Part shown: positions 35,098 to 50,007 of the stretch, piece by piece
Numbering within the stretch: position 1 is the stretch's first letter
Layout: each line of letters begins with the position of its first letter
DNA from: Hippopus hippopus
Taxonomy: Eukaryota; Mollusca; Bivalvia; Cardiida; Cardiidae
DNA: 64,000 nucleotides
Assembly (NCBI GenBank): GCA_946811185.2
Contig: OX328112.1
Location: 28,669,442 to 28,733,441 of the forward strand
Direction of reading: 5' to 3'
Notes under the pieces: model-generated
What the model was told of the DNA's origin: nothing
What the model saw: the letters and a program-made list of their open reading frames with translations, nothing else
Databases searched by the model: none
Made by a program: the position numbers and the translations under genes

Positions 35098-38000
35098 AGC
35101 TCACCTTGAGCACTGTGTGCTCAGGTGAGCTAAAATTTAATGATCATGCATTGTATGGATAGAAGAAACAATAATAAAACTATACTAGCATTCAGACTAG
35201 AGGGCCATGAGGGCCATGATGGCCCTTAAGTCGCTTACCTGAGGCTTTTGACCATACATTATCCATTTCCAATATATTGAGGTATATAATAATGGACATT
35301 CTGACAAACTTCACTATTATTGGACTTCAAATATGGCCTATAGAGTGAATACAAGCTTTTTCTGGAATTTGTCTCAGTGACCTACTTTAAAGCTCAACAT
35401 TGCCTGTTTTTCAAACTCTTAGAAATTATCCAGACAAAAATTCTACTAACTTTCATGAGTATTTGAGAGAAAATGTGGCCTGTAGAGTGTGCACGTGTTT
35501 TTTTGAGATTTGATTTAGTGACCTAGTTTTGATCCAACATGGCCCATTTTCAAATTCATTTAAGATATCAAGACAAACATTCTGACCAAGTTTCAAGATT
35601 GATTTAAAAATGTTGCCTGTAGAGTGTACATAAGGGTTGTCAAAGATTAAACCTGGTGATTTAGTTTTTGATCTGATGTGACCCGTTTTCAAACTTGTTC
35701 AAGCAAAAGTATTGTACCGAAAATGTGGCTTTTAAAGTGTACATAAGGTTTTTTCTAAGGCTTCACCTAATGAGTTTCTTTTTGACCAAACATGACCCAT
35801 TTTTGAACTTGTCCAAGATATTATCCACAAAAGTATTCTGACAAACTTTCATCAGTATTGGACTGAAAATGAGGCCTCTAGAAAGTACACACTGTTTTTC
35901 AAAGATTTGACCAAATGACCTAGTTTTTCATCCAGCCTGACCTATTTTGTTCCAGATATAATCACGACAAACATTTTGACAAAAAAATGTGGACTCTAGA
36001 GTGTACCTAAGGCTTTTTCTAAGATTTGATAATTATAGTGACCTTGTTTTTTTATCCTACACGACCCATTTTTTGAACTCATCATAGACATCAATGCAAA
36101 GATTCTGAACACAATTCATGAGAATAGTATTGAAAATGTGGCCTCTAGAGTGTACATAAGGGTTGTCAAAGATTAAACCTGGTGATTTAGTTTTTGATCT
36201 GATGTGACCCGTTTTCAAACTTGTTCAAGCAAAAGAATTGTACAGAAAATGTGGCTTCTAAAGTGTACATAAGGTTTTTTCTAAGGCTTCACCTAATGAG
36301 TTTCTTTTTGACCAAACATGACCCATATTTGAACTTGTCCAAGATATTATCCACAAAAATATTCTGACAAACTTTCATCAGTATTGGACTGAAAATGAGA
36401 CCTCTAGAGTGTACGCACATTTTTTCAAAGATATGACCTAGTGACCTAGTTTTTCATGTAACATGACCCACCTTTATCCTGATATAAGCAAGCCAAACAT
36501 TCTGACAGAAAATGTATATCTAAGGCTTTTTCTTAGATTTTATATAGTGACCTTGTTTTTTACCCTTTATGACCCATCTTTTGAACCTATCATAGACATC
36601 ATCAAGGCAAAGATTTTGAACACAATTCATGAGAATCATACTGAAAATGTGGCCTCTGGAGTGTAAACAAGGTTTTTCTAAGATTTGACCTATTGACCTA
36701 GTTTTTTGACCTGACATGACCTGTTTTCAAAGTCATCTAAGATATCATGAAGACAAAAAATCTGACCAAGTTTCATGAGTTTCAGACAAAGTGTGGCCTC
36801 CAGAGCATGCACAAGGTAAAAATGGACAATGGACGATGCACAATGCACGACACATGATGGATGATGGTCACACAAAAGCTTACCTTGAGTACTATGTGCT
36901 CAGGTGAGCTAGAAATTCATGAACATGCATTGTATGGATTGAAGGAACGATAAAACCTATACTAGCATTCAGACTAGAGAGCAATGAGGGCTATGATGGC
37001 CCTTAATTGCTTACCTGAGGCTTTTAACATACATTACCCATTTCCAATAATTTCCGGGATATAATGACAAACATTCTGAGAAACTTTCACTATTTTTGGA
37101 CTTCAAATACGGCCTATAGAGTGAGTACAAGCTATTTCTGGAATTTTTCTCCATGACCTACCTTTAAGCTCAACATTGCCTGTTTTTCAAACTTGTAGAA
37201 ATTATGAAGATAAACATTCTACTGACCCTTCATGAGTATTTGAGAGAAAATATGGCCTGTAGAGTGTGCAAAAATTTTTGTCCAAGATTTAATGTAGTGA
37301 CCTAGTTTTTGATCCAACATGGCCCATTTTCAAACTCATTTAAGGTATCATCAAGACAAACATTCTGACCTTGTTTCAAGAGTGATGTGAAAATGGCCTC
37401 TAGAGTGTACATAAGGGTTGTCAAAGATTAAACTTGGTGTTTTCGTTTTTGATCTGATGTGACCCGTTTTCAAACTTGTTCAAGCAAAAGTATTGTACCG
37501 AAAATGTGGCTTCTAGAGTGTACTTTAGGTTTTTCTAAGGCTTCACCAAGTGACTTTCTTTTTGACCAAACATGACCCATTTTCAAACTTGTCCAAGATA
37601 TTATCGACAAAAATATTCTGAGAAACATTAGTCAGTATTGGACTGAAACTGAGGCTTCTAGAGCTATAGACGGTTTTTCAAGGATTTGACCTAGTGACCT
37701 AGTTTATCACCCTACATGACTCATCTTGTTCCAGATATAATAAAGACAAACATTCTGACAGAAAATGTGGACTCCAGACTGTACCTAAGGCTCTGTCTAA
37801 GATTTGATATTGTGACCTTGTTTTTTACTCTACATGACCCATCTTTTGAACCTATCATAGACATCATCAGGGCAAAGATTCTGACCACAATTCATTAGAA
37901 TCATACTGAAAATGTGGCCTCTAGAGTGTAAACAATGTTTTTCTAAGATTCGACCTGTTGACGTAGTTTTTGACCTGACATGACCTATTTTCAAAGTCGT

Positions 38001-38826
38001 GAGATATCATGAAGACAAAAATTCTGTCCAAGTTTCATGAGTATCGGACTTAAAAAGGTGGCCTCTAGAGCATGCACAAGGTAAAGGTTGACGACGCACC
38101 ATGCGCGACACACGATGGACACACAAAAGCTCACCTTGGGCACTATGTGGTCAGGTGAGCTAAAAAATCATGAACATGCATTGTATGGATAGAAGAAACA
38201 ATAAGAAAAACTATACTAGCATTCGGACTAGAGGGCCATGATGGCCCTTAAGTCGCTTATCTGAGGCTTTTGACCATACATCATCAATTTCCAATATCTT
38301 CCAGGATATAATGACGAACATTCTGACAAACTTTTGCTATTATTGGACTTTAAATATGGTCTTTAGAGTGAATATAAACTGTTTTGAATTTTTCTCAGTG
38401 ACCTACTTTTAAGCTCAACATTGCCTGTTTTTCATACTCGTAGAAATTATGAAGACAAACATTTTGACAAAAACTGTGGACTCTAGAGGGTACCTAAGGC
38501 TTTTTCTAAGATTTGATATAGTGACCTAGTTTTTTACCCTACATGACCCATTTTTGAACTCATCAGAGATATCATAAAGGCAAAGATTCTGAGCACAATT
38601 CATGAGAATCGTACTGAAAATGTGGCCTCTAGAGTGTAAACAAGGTTTTTCTAAGATTCGACCTGTTGACCTAGTTTTTTCAAAGTTGTCTGAGATATCA
38701 TTAAGACAAAAATTCTGACTAGGTTTCATGAGTATCAGACTGAAAATGTGGCCTCTAGAGTGTGCATAAGGTAAAAGTTGACGATGCACAATGCACAACT
38801 CTCAAGAAGGACGATGGACACACAAA
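35098..38826 (+). repeat. Array unit U5 (B haplotype), 3,729 bp
   Basis: Hairpins at 35,098, 36,877 and 38,128. It matches U2 and U7 at the B marks (CATGTAACATG, GGCCTCCAGAGC, CTACCTTTAAGC, GTTTATCACC) and is the first half of a regular B-A 7.45-kb pair. Confidence 0.9.
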
Positions 38827-41800
38827 AGCTCACCTTGAGCACTGTGTGCTCAGGTGAGCTAAAATTTAATGATCATGCATGTATGGATAGAAGAAACAGT
38901 AATAAAACTATACTAGCATTCAGACTAGAGGGCCATGAGGGCCATGATGGCCCTTAAGTCGCTTACCTGAGGCTTTTGACCATACATTATCCATTTCCAA
39001 TATATTGAGGGATATAATAATGGACATTCTGACAAACTTCACTATTATTGGACTTCAAATATGGCCTATAGAGTGAATACAAGCTTTTTCTGGAATTTGT
39101 CTCAGTGACCTACTTTAAAGCTCAACATTGCCTGTTTTTCAAACTCTTAGAAATTATCCAGACAAAAATTCTACTAACTTTCGTGAGTATTTGAGAGAAA
39201 ATGTGGCCTGTAGAGTGTGCACGTGTTTTTTTGAGATTTGATTTAGTGACCAAGTTTTGATCCAACATGGCCCATTTTCAAATTCATTTAAGATATCAAG
39301 ACAAACATTCTGACCAAGTTTCAAGATTGATTTAAAAATGTTGCCTGTAGAGTGTACATAAGGGTTGTCAAAGATTAAACCTGGTGATTTAGTTTTTGAT
39401 CTGATGTGACCCGTTTTCAAACTTGTTCAAGCAAAAGTATTGTACCGAAAATGTGGCTTTTAAAGTGTACATAAGGTTTTTTCTAAGGCTTCACCTAATG
39501 AGTTTCTTTTTGACCAAACATGACCCATTTTTGAACTTGTCCAAGATATAATCCACAAAAGTATTCTGACAAACTTTCATCAGTATTGGACTGAAAATGA
39601 GGCCTCTAGAAAGTACACACTGTTTTTCAAAGATTTGACCAAATGACCTAGTTTTTCATCTAGCCTGACCTATCTTGTTCCAGATATAATCAGGACAAAC
39701 ATTTTGACAAAAAAATGTGGACTCTAGAGTGTACCTAAGGCTTTTTCTAAGATTTGATAATTATAGTGACCTTGTTTTTTTATCCTACACGACCCATTTT
39801 TTGAACTCATCATAGACATCAATGCAAAGATTCTGAACACAATTCATGAGAATAGTATTTAAAAATGGCCTCTAGAGTGTACATAAGGGTTGTCAAAGAT
39901 TAAACCTGGTGATTTAGTTTTTGATCTGATGTGACCCGTTTTCAAACTTGTTCAAGCAAAAGAATTGTACAGAAAATGTGGCTTGTAAAGTGTACATAAA
40001 ATTTTTTCTAAGGCTTCACCTAATGAGTTTCTTTTTGACCAAACATGACCCATTTTTGAACTTGTCCAAGATATTATCCACAAAAATATTCTGACAAACT
40101 TTCATCAGTATTGGACTGAAAATGAGACCTCTAGAGTGTACGCACATTTTTTCAAAGATATGACCTAGTGATCTAGTTTTTCATATAACATGACCCACCT
40201 TTATCCTGATATAAGCAAGCCAAACATTCTGACAGAAAATGTATATCTAAGGCTTTTTCTTAGATTTTATATAGAGACCTTGTTTTTTACCCTTTATGAC
40301 CCATCTTTTGAACCTATCATAGACATCATCAAGGCAAAGATTTTGAACACAATTCATGAGAATCATACTGAAAATGTGGCCTCTGGAGTGTAAACAAGGT
40401 TTTTCTAAGATTTGACCTATTGACCTAGTTTTTTGACCTGACATGACCTGTTTTCAAAGTCATCTAAGATATCATGAAGACAAAAAATCTGACCAAGTTT
40501 CATGAGTTTCAGACAAAGTGTGGCCTCTAGAGCATGCACAAGGTAAAAATGGACAATGGACGATGCACAATGCACGACACATGATGGATGATGGTCACAC
40601 AAAAGCTTACCTTGAGTACTATGTGCTCAGGTGAGCTAGAAATTCATGAACATGCATTGTATGGATTGAAGGAACGATAAAACCTATACTAGCATTCAGA
40701 CTAGAGAGCAATGAGGGCAATGATGGCCCTTAATTGCTTACATGAGGCTTTTAACATACATTACCCATTTCCAATAATTTCCGGGATATAATGACAAACA
40801 TTCTGAGAAACTTTCACTATTTTTGGACTTCAAATACGGCCTATAGAGTGAGTACAAGCTATTTCTGGAATTTTTCTCCATGACCTACTTTTAAGCTCAA
40901 CATTGCCTGTTTTTCAAACTTGTAGAAATTATGAAGATAAACATTCTACTGATCCTTCATGAGTATTTGAGAGAAAATATGGCCTGTAGAGTGTGGAAAA
41001 ATTTTTGTCCAAGATTTAATGTAGTGACCTAGTTTTTGATTCAACATGGCCCATTTTCAAACTCATTTAAGGTATCATCAAGACAAACATTCTGACCTTG
41101 TTTCAAGAGTGATGTGAAAATGTGGCCTCTAGAGTGTACATAAGGGTTGTCAAAGATTAAACCTGGTGTTTTCGTTTTTGATCTGATGTGACCCGTTTTC
41201 AAACTTGTTCAAGCAAAAGTATTGTACCGAAAATGTGGCTTCTAGAGTGTACTTTAGGTTTTTCTAAGGCTTCACCAAGTGACTTTCTTTTTGACCAAAC
41301 ATGACCCATTTTCAAATTTGTCCAAGATATTATCCACAAAATTATTCTGAGAAACACTAGTTAGTATTGGACTGAAACTGAGGCTTCTAGAGCTATAGAG
41401 GGTTTTTCAAGGATTTGACCTAGTGACCTAGTTTTTCACCCTACATGACTCATCTTGTTCCAGATATAATAAAGACAAACATTCTGACAGAAAATGTGGA
41501 CTCCAGACTGTACCTAAGGCTCTGTCTAAGATTTGATATTGTGACCTTGTTTTTTACTCTACATGACCCATCTTTTGAACCTATCATAGACATCATCAGG
41601 GCAAAGATTCTGACCACAATTCATTAGAATCATACTGAAAATGTGGCCTCTAGAGTGTAAACAATGTTTTTCTAAGATTCGACCTGTTGACGTAGTTTTT
41701 GACCTGACATGACCTATTTTCAAAGTCGTGAGATATCATCAAGACAAAAATTCTGTCCAAGTTTCATGAGTATCGGACTTAAAAAGGTGGCCTCTAGAGC

Positions 41801-42551
41801 ATGCACAAGGTAAAGGTTGACGACGCACAATGCGCGACACACGATGGACACACAAAAGCTCACCTTGGGCACTATGTGGTCAGGTGAGCTAAAAAATCAT
41901 GAACATGCATTGTATGGATAGAAGAAACAATAAGAAAAACTATACTAGCATTCGGACTAGAGGGCCATGATGGCCCTTAAGTCGCTTATCTGAGGCTTTT
42001 GACCATACATCATCAATTTCCAATATCTTCCAGGATATAATGACGAACATTCTGACAAACTTTTGCTATTATTGGACTTTAAATATGGTCTTTAGAGTGA
42101 ATATAAACTGTTTTGAATTTTTCTCAGTGACCTGCTTTTAAGCTCAACATTGCCTGTTTTTCATACTCGTAGAAATCATCAAGACAAACATTTTGACAAA
42201 AACTGGACTCTAGAGGGTACCTAAGGCTTTTTCTAAGATTTGATATAGTGACCTAGTTTTTTACCCTACATGACCCATTTTTGAACTCATCAGAGATATC
42301 ATAAAGGCAAAGATTCTGAGCACAATTCATGAGAATCGTACTGAAAATGTGGCCTCTAGAGTGTAAACAAGGTTTTTCTAAGATTCGACCTGTTGACCTA
42401 GTTTTTTCAAAGTTGTCTGAGATATCATCAAGACAAAAATTCTGACTAGGTTTCATGAGTATCAGACTGAAAATGTGGCCTATAAAGTGTGCATAAGGTA
42501 AAAGTTGACGATGCACAATGCACAACTCTCAAGAAGGACGATGGACACAAA
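38827..42551 (+). repeat. Array unit U6 (A haplotype), 3,725 bp
   Basis: Hairpins at 38,827, 40,604 and 41,857. A marks as in U1 but with GTACACACTG unshortened. It has a private ATATAGAGACCTTG (near 40,269) shared only with U8. Confidence 0.9.
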
Positions 42552-45500
42552 AGCTCACCTTGAGCACTGTGTGCTCAGGTGAGCTAAAATTTAATGATCA
42601 TGCATTGTATGGATAGAAGAAACAATAATAAAACTATACTAGCATTCAGACTAGAGGGCCATGAGGGCCATGATGGCCCTTAAGTCGCTTACCTGAGGCT
42701 TTTGACCATACATTATCCATTTCCAATATATTGAGGTATATAATAATGGACATTCTGACAAACTTCACTATTATTGGACTTCAAATATGGCCTATAGAGT
42801 GAATACAAGCTTTTTCTGGAATTTGTCTCAGTGACCTACTTTAAAGCTCAACATTGCCTGTTTTTCAAACTCTTAGAAATTATCCAGACAAAAATTCTAC
42901 TAACTTTCATGAGTATTTGAGAGAAAATGTGGCCTGTAGAGTGTGCACGTGTTTTTTTGAGATTTGATTTAGTGACCTAGTTTTGATCCAACATGGCCCA
43001 TTTTCAAATTCATTTAAGATATCAAGACAAACATTCTGACCAAGTTTCAAGATTGATTTAAAAATGTTGCCTGTAGAGTGTACATAAGGGTTGTCAAAGA
43101 TTAAACCTGGTGATTTAGTTTTTGATCTGATGTGACCCGTTTTCAAACTTGTTCAAGCAAAAGTATTGTACCGAAAATGTGGCTTCTAAAGTGTACATAA
43201 GGTTTTTTCTAAGGCTTCACCTAATGAGTTTCTTTTTGACCAAACATGACCCATTTTTGAACTTGTCCAAGATATTATCCACAAAAGTATTCTGACAAAC
43301 TTTCATCAGTATTGGACTGAAAATGAGGCCTCTAGAAAGTACACACTGTTTTTCAAAGATTTGACCAAATGACCTAGTTTTTCATCCAGCCTGACCTATT
43401 TTGTTCCAGATATAATCACGACAAACATTTTGACAAAAAAATGTGGACTCTAGAGTGTACCTAAGGCTTTTTCTAAGATTTGATAATTATAGTGACCTTG
43501 TTTTTTTATCCTACACGACCCATTTTTTGAACTCATCATAGACATCAATGCAAAGATTCTGAACACAATTCATGAGAATAGTATTGAAAATGTGGCCTCT
43601 AGAGTGTACATAAGGGTTGTCAAAGATTAAACCTGGTGATTTAGTTTTTGATCTGATGTGACCCGTTTTCAAACTTGTTCAAGCAAAAGAATTGTACAGA
43701 AAATGTGGCTTCTAAAGTGTACATAAGGTTTTTTCTAAGGCTTCACCTAATGAGTTTCTTTTTGACCAAACATGATCCATATTTGAACTTGTCCAAGATA
43801 TTATCCACAAAAATATTCTGACAAACTTTCATCAGTATTGGACTGAAAATGAGACCTCTAGAGTGTACGCACATTTTTTCAAAGATATGACCTAGTGACC
43901 TAGTTTTTCATGTAACATGACCCACCTTTATCCTGATATAAGCAAGCCAAACATTCTGACAGAAAATGTATATCTAAGGCTTTTTCTTAGATTTTATATA
44001 GTGACCTTGTTTTTTACCCTTTATGACCCATCTTTTGAACCTATCATAGACATCATCAAGGCAAAGATTTTGAACACAATTCATGAGAATCATACTGAAA
44101 ATGTGGCCTCTGGAGTGTAAACAAGGTTTTTCTAAGATTTGACCTATTGACCTAGTTTTTTGACCTGACATGACCTGTTTTCAAAGTCATCTAAGATATC
44201 ATGAAGACAAAAAATCTGACCAAGTTTCATGAGTTTCAGACAAAGTGTGGCCTCCAGAGCATGCACAAGGTAAAAATGGACAATGGACGATGCACAATGC
44301 ACGACACATGATGGATGATGGTCACACAAAAGCTTACCTTGAGTACTATGTGCTCAGGTGAGCTAGAAATTCATGAACATGCATTGTATGGATTGAAGGA
44401 ACGATAAAACCTATACTAGCATTCAGACTAGAGAGCAATGAGGGCTATGATGGCCCTTAATTGCTTACCTGAGGCTTTTAACATACATTACCCATTTCCA
44501 ATAATTTCCGGGATATAATGACAAACATTCTGAGAAACTTTCACTATTTTTGGACTTCAAATACGGCCTATAGAGTGAGTACAAGCTATTTCTGGAATTT
44601 TTCTCCATGACCTACCTTTAAGCTCAACATTGCCTGTTTTTCAAACTTGTAGAAATTATGAAGATAAACATTCTACTGACCCTTCATGAGTATTTGAGAG
44701 AAAATATGGCCTGTAGAGTGTGCAAAAATTTTTGTCCAAGATTTAATGTAGTGACCTAGTTTTTGATCCAACATGGCCCATTTTCAAACTCATTTAAGGT
44801 ATCATCAAGACAAACATTCTGACCTTGTTTCAAGAGTGATGTGAAAATGGCCTCTAGAGTGTACATAAGGGTTGTCAAAGATTAAACTTGGTGTTTTCGT
44901 TTTTGATCTGATGTGACCCGTTTTCAAACTTGTTCAAGCAAAAGTATTGTACCGAAAATGTGGCTTCTAGAGTGTACTTTAGGTTTTTCTAAGGCTTCAC
45001 CAAGTGACTTTCTTTTTGACCAAACATGACCCATTTTCAAACTTGTCCAAGATATTATCGACAAAAATATTCTGAGAAACATTAGTCAGTATTGGACTGA
45101 AACTGAGGCTTCTAGAGCTATAGACGGTTTTTCAAGGATTTGACCTAGTGACCTAGTTTATCACCCTACATGACTCATCTTGTTCCAGATATAATAAAGA
45201 CAAACATTCTGACAGAAAATGTGGACTCCAGACTGTACCTAAGGCTCTGTCTAAGATTTGATATTGTGACCTTGTTTTTTACTCTACATGACCCATCTTT
45301 TGAACCTATCATAGACATCATCAGGGCAAAGATTCTGACCACAATTCATTAGAATCATACTGAAAATGTGGCCTCTAGAGTGTAAACAATGTTTTTCTAA
45401 GATTCGACCTGTTGACGTAGTTTTTGACCTGACATGACCTATTTTCAAAGTCGTGAGATATCATCAAGACAAAAATTCTGTCCAAGTTTCATGAGTATCG

Positions 45501-46280
45501 GACTTAAAAAGGTGGCCTCTAGAGCATGCACAAGGTAAAGGTTGACGACGCACCATGCGCGACACACGATGGACACACAAAAGCTCACCTTGGGCACTAT
45601 GTGGTCAGGTGAGCTAAAAAATCATGAACATGCATTGTATGGATAGAAGAAACAATAAGAAAAACTATACTAGCATTTGGACTAGAGGGCCATGATGGCC
45701 CTTAAGTCGCTTATCTGAGGCTTTTGACCATACATCATCAATTTCCAATATCTTCCAGGATATAATGACGAACATTCTGACAAACTTTTGCTATTATTGG
45801 ACTTTAAATATGGTCTTTAGAGTGAATATAAACTGTTTTGAATTTTTCTCAGTGACCTACTTTTAAGCTCAACATTGCCTGTTTTTCATACTCGTAGAAA
45901 TTATGAAGACAAACATTTTGACAAAAACTGTGGACTCTAGAGGGTACCTAAGGCTTTTTCTAAGATTTGATATAGTGACCTAGTTTTTTACCCTACATGA
46001 CCCATTTTTGAACTCATCAGAGATATCATAAAGGCAAAGATTCTGAGCACAATTCATGAGAATCGTACTGAAAATGTGGCCTCTAGAGTGTAAACAAGGT
46101 TTTTCTAAGATTCGACCTGTTGACCTAGTTTTTTCAAAGTTGTCTGAGATATCATTAAGACAAAAATTCTGACTAGGTTTCATGAGTATCAGACTGAAAA
46201 TGTGGCCTCTAGAGTGTGCATAAGGTAAAAGTTGACGATGCACAATGCACAACTCTCAAGAAGGACGATGGACACACAAA
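42552..46280 (+). repeat. Array unit U7 (B haplotype), 3,729 bp
   Basis: Hairpins at 42,552, 44,331 and 45,582. B marks as in U5. It carries CATGATCCATATTTG near 43,770, a single-base change also seen in U10 near 54,956. Confidence 0.9.
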
Positions 46281-49200
46281 AGCTCACCTTGAGCACTGTG
46301 TGCTCAGGTGAGCTAAAATTTAATGATCATGCATGTATGGATAGAAGAAACAGTAATAAAACTATACTAGCATTCAGACTAGAGGGCCATGAGGGCCATG
46401 ATGGCCCTTAAGTCGCTTACCTGAGGCTTTTGACCATACATTATCCATTTCCAATATATTGAGGGATATAATAATGGACATTCTGACAAACTTCACTATT
46501 ATTGGACTTCAAATATGGCCTATAGAGTGAATACAAGCTTTTTCTGGAATTTGTCTCAGTGACCTACTTTAAAGCTCAACATTGCCTGTTTTTCAAACTC
46601 TTAGAAATTATCCAGACAAAAATTCTACTAACTTTCGTGAGTATTTGAGAGAAAATGTGGCCTGTAGAGTGTGCACGTGTTTTTTTGAGATTTGATTTAG
46701 TGACCAAGTTTTGATCCAACATGGCCCATTTTCAAATTCATTTAAGATATCAAGACAAACATTCTGACCAAGTTTCAAGATTGATTTAAAAATGTTGCCT
46801 GTAGAGTGTACATAAGGGTTGTCAAAGATTAAACCTGGTGATTTAGTTTTTGATCTGATGTGACCCGTTTTCAAACTTGTTCAAGCAAAAGTATTGTACC
46901 GAAAATGTGGCTTTTAAAGTGTACATAAGGTTTTTTCTAAGGCTTCACCTAATGAGTTTCTTTTTGACCAAACATGACCCATTTTTGAACTTGTCCAAGA
47001 TATAATCCACAAAAGTATTCTGACAAACTTTCATCAGTATTGGACTGAAAATGAGGCCTCTAGAAAGTACACACTGTTTTTCAAAGATTTGACCAAATGA
47101 CCTAGTTTTTCATCTAGCCTGACCTATCTTGTTCCAGATATAATCAGGACAAACATTTTGACAAAAAAATGTGGACTCTAGAGTGTACCTAAGGCTTTTT
47201 CTAAGATTTGATAATTATAGTGACCTTGTTTTTTTATCCTACACGACCCATTTTTTGAACTCATCATAGACATCAATGCAAAGATTCTGAACACAATTCA
47301 TGAGAATAGTATTTAAAAATGGCCTCTAGAGTGTACATAAGGGTTGTCAAAGATTAAACCTGGTGATTTAGTTTTTGATCTGATGTGACCCGTTTTCAAA
47401 CTTGTTCAAGCAAAAGAATTGTACAGAAAATGTGGCTTCTAAAGTGTACATAAAATTTTTTCTAAGGCTTCACCTAATGAGTTTCTTTTTGACCAAACAT
47501 GACCCATTTTTGAACTTGTCCAAGATATTATCCACAAAAATATTCTGACAAACTTTCATCAGTATTGGACTGAAAATGAGACCTCTAGAGTGTACGCACA
47601 TTTTTTCAAAGATATGACCTAGTGATCTAGTTTTTCATATAACATGACCCACCTTTATCCTGATATAAGCAAGCCAAACATTCTGACAGAAAATGTATAT
47701 CTAAGGCTTTATCTTAGATTTTATATAGAGACCTTGTTTTTTACCCTTTATGACCCATCTTTTGAACCTATCATAGACATCATCAAGGCAAAGATTTTGA
47801 ACACAATTCATGAGAATCATACTGAAAATGTGGCCTCTGGAGTGTAAACAATGTTTTTCTAAGATTTGACCTATTGACCTAGTTTTTTGACCTGACATGA
47901 CCTGTTTTCAAAGTCATCTAAGATATCATGAAGACAAAAAATCTGACCAAGTTTCATGAGTTTCAGACAAAGTGTGGCCTCTAGAGCATGCACAAGGTAA
48001 AAATGGACAATGGACGATGCACAATGCACGACACATGATGGATGATGGTCACACAAAAGCTTACCTTGAGTACTATGTGCTCAGGTGAGCTAGAAATTCA
48101 TGAACATGCATTGTATGGATTGAAGGAACGATAAAACCTATACTAGCATTCAGACTAGAGAGCAATGAGGGCTATGATGGCCCTTAATTGCTTACATGAG
48201 GCTTTTAACATACATTACCCATTTCCAATAATTTCCGGGATATAATGACAAACATTCTGAGAAACTTTCACTATTTTTGGACTTCAAATACGGCCTATAG
48301 AGTGAGTACAAGCTATTTCTGGAATTTTTCTCCATGACCTACTTTTAAGCTCAACATTGCCTGTTTTTCAAACTTGTAGAAATTATGAAGATAAACATTC
48401 TACTGATCCTTCATGAGTATTTGAGAGAAAATATGGCCTGTAGAGTGTGGAAAAATTTTTGTCCAAGATTTAATGTAGTGACCTAGTTTTTGATTCAACA
48501 TGGCCCATTTTCAAACTCATTTAAGGTATCATCAAGACAAACATTCTGACCTTGTTTCAAGAGTGATGTGAAAATGTGGCCTCTAGAGTGTACATAAGGG
48601 TTGTCAAAGATTAAACCTGGTGTTTTCGTTTTTGATCTGATGTGACCCGTTTTCAAACTTGTTCAAGCAAAAGTATTGTACCGAAAATGTGGCTTCTAGA
48701 GTGTACTTTAGGTTTTTCTAAGGCTTCACCAAGTGACTTTCTTTTTGACCAAACATGACCCATTTTCAAATTTGTCCAAGATATTATCCACAAAATTATT
48801 CTGAGAAACACTAGTTAGTATTGGACTGAAACTGAGGCTTCTAGAGCTATAGAGGGTTTTTCAAGGATTTGACCTAGTGACCTAGTTTTTCACCCTACAT
48901 GACTCATCTTGTTCCAGATATAATAAAGACAAACATTCTGACAGAAAATGTGGACTCCAGACTGTACCTAAGGCTCTGTCTAAGATTTGATATTGTGACC
49001 TTGTTTTTTACTCTACATGACCCATCTTTTGAACCTATCATAGACATCATCAGGGCAAAGATTCTGACCACAATTCATTAGAATCATACTGAAAATGTGG
49101 CCTCTAGAGTGTAAACAATGTTTTTCTAAGATTCGACCTGTTGACGTAGTTTTTGACCTGACATGACCTATTTTCAAAGTCGTGAGATATCATCAAGACA

Positions 49201-50007
49201 AAAATTCTGTCCAAGTTTCATGAGTATCGGACTTAAAAAGGTGGCCTCTAGAGCATGCACAAGGTAAAGGTTGACGACGCACAATGCGCGACACACGATG
49301 GACACACAAAAGCTCACCTTGGGCACTATGTGGTCAGGTGAGCTAAAAAATCATGAACATGCATTGTATGGATAGAAGAAACAATAAGAAAAACTATACT
49401 AGCATTCGGACTAGAGGGCCATGATGGCCCTTAAGTCGCTTATCTGAGGCTTTTGACCATACATCATCAATTTCCAATATCTTCCAGGATATAATGACGA
49501 ACATTCTGACAAACTTTTGCTATTATTGGACTTTAAATATGGTCTTTAGAGTGAATATAAACTGTTTTGAATTTTTCTCAGTGACCTGCTTTTAAGCTCA
49601 ACATTGCCTGTTTTTCATACTCGTAGAAATCATCAAGACAAACATTTTGACAAAAACTGGACTCTAGAGGGTACCTAAGGCTTTTTCTAAGATTTGATAT
49701 AGTGACCTAGTTTTTTACCCTACATGACCCATTTTTGAACTCATCAGAGATATCATAAAGGCAAAGATTCTGAGCACAATTCATGAGAATCGTACTGAAA
49801 ATGTGGCCTCTAGAGTGTAAACAAGGTTTTTCTAAGATTCGACCTGTTGACGTAGTTTTTTCAAAGTTGTCTGAGATAACATTAAGACAAAAATTCTGAC
49901 TAGGTTTCATGAGTATCAGACTGAAAATGTGGCCTCTAGCGTGTGCATAAGGTAAAAGTTGACGATGCACAATGCACAACTCACAAGAAGGACGATGGAC
50001 ACACAAA
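46281..50007 (+). repeat. Array unit U8 (A haplotype), 3,727 bp
   Basis: Hairpins at 46,281, 48,058 and 49,311. It shares ATATAGAGACC with U6. Its S element changes to the GAGATAACATTAAG form (49,872) also found in U10 and U11. Confidence 0.9.
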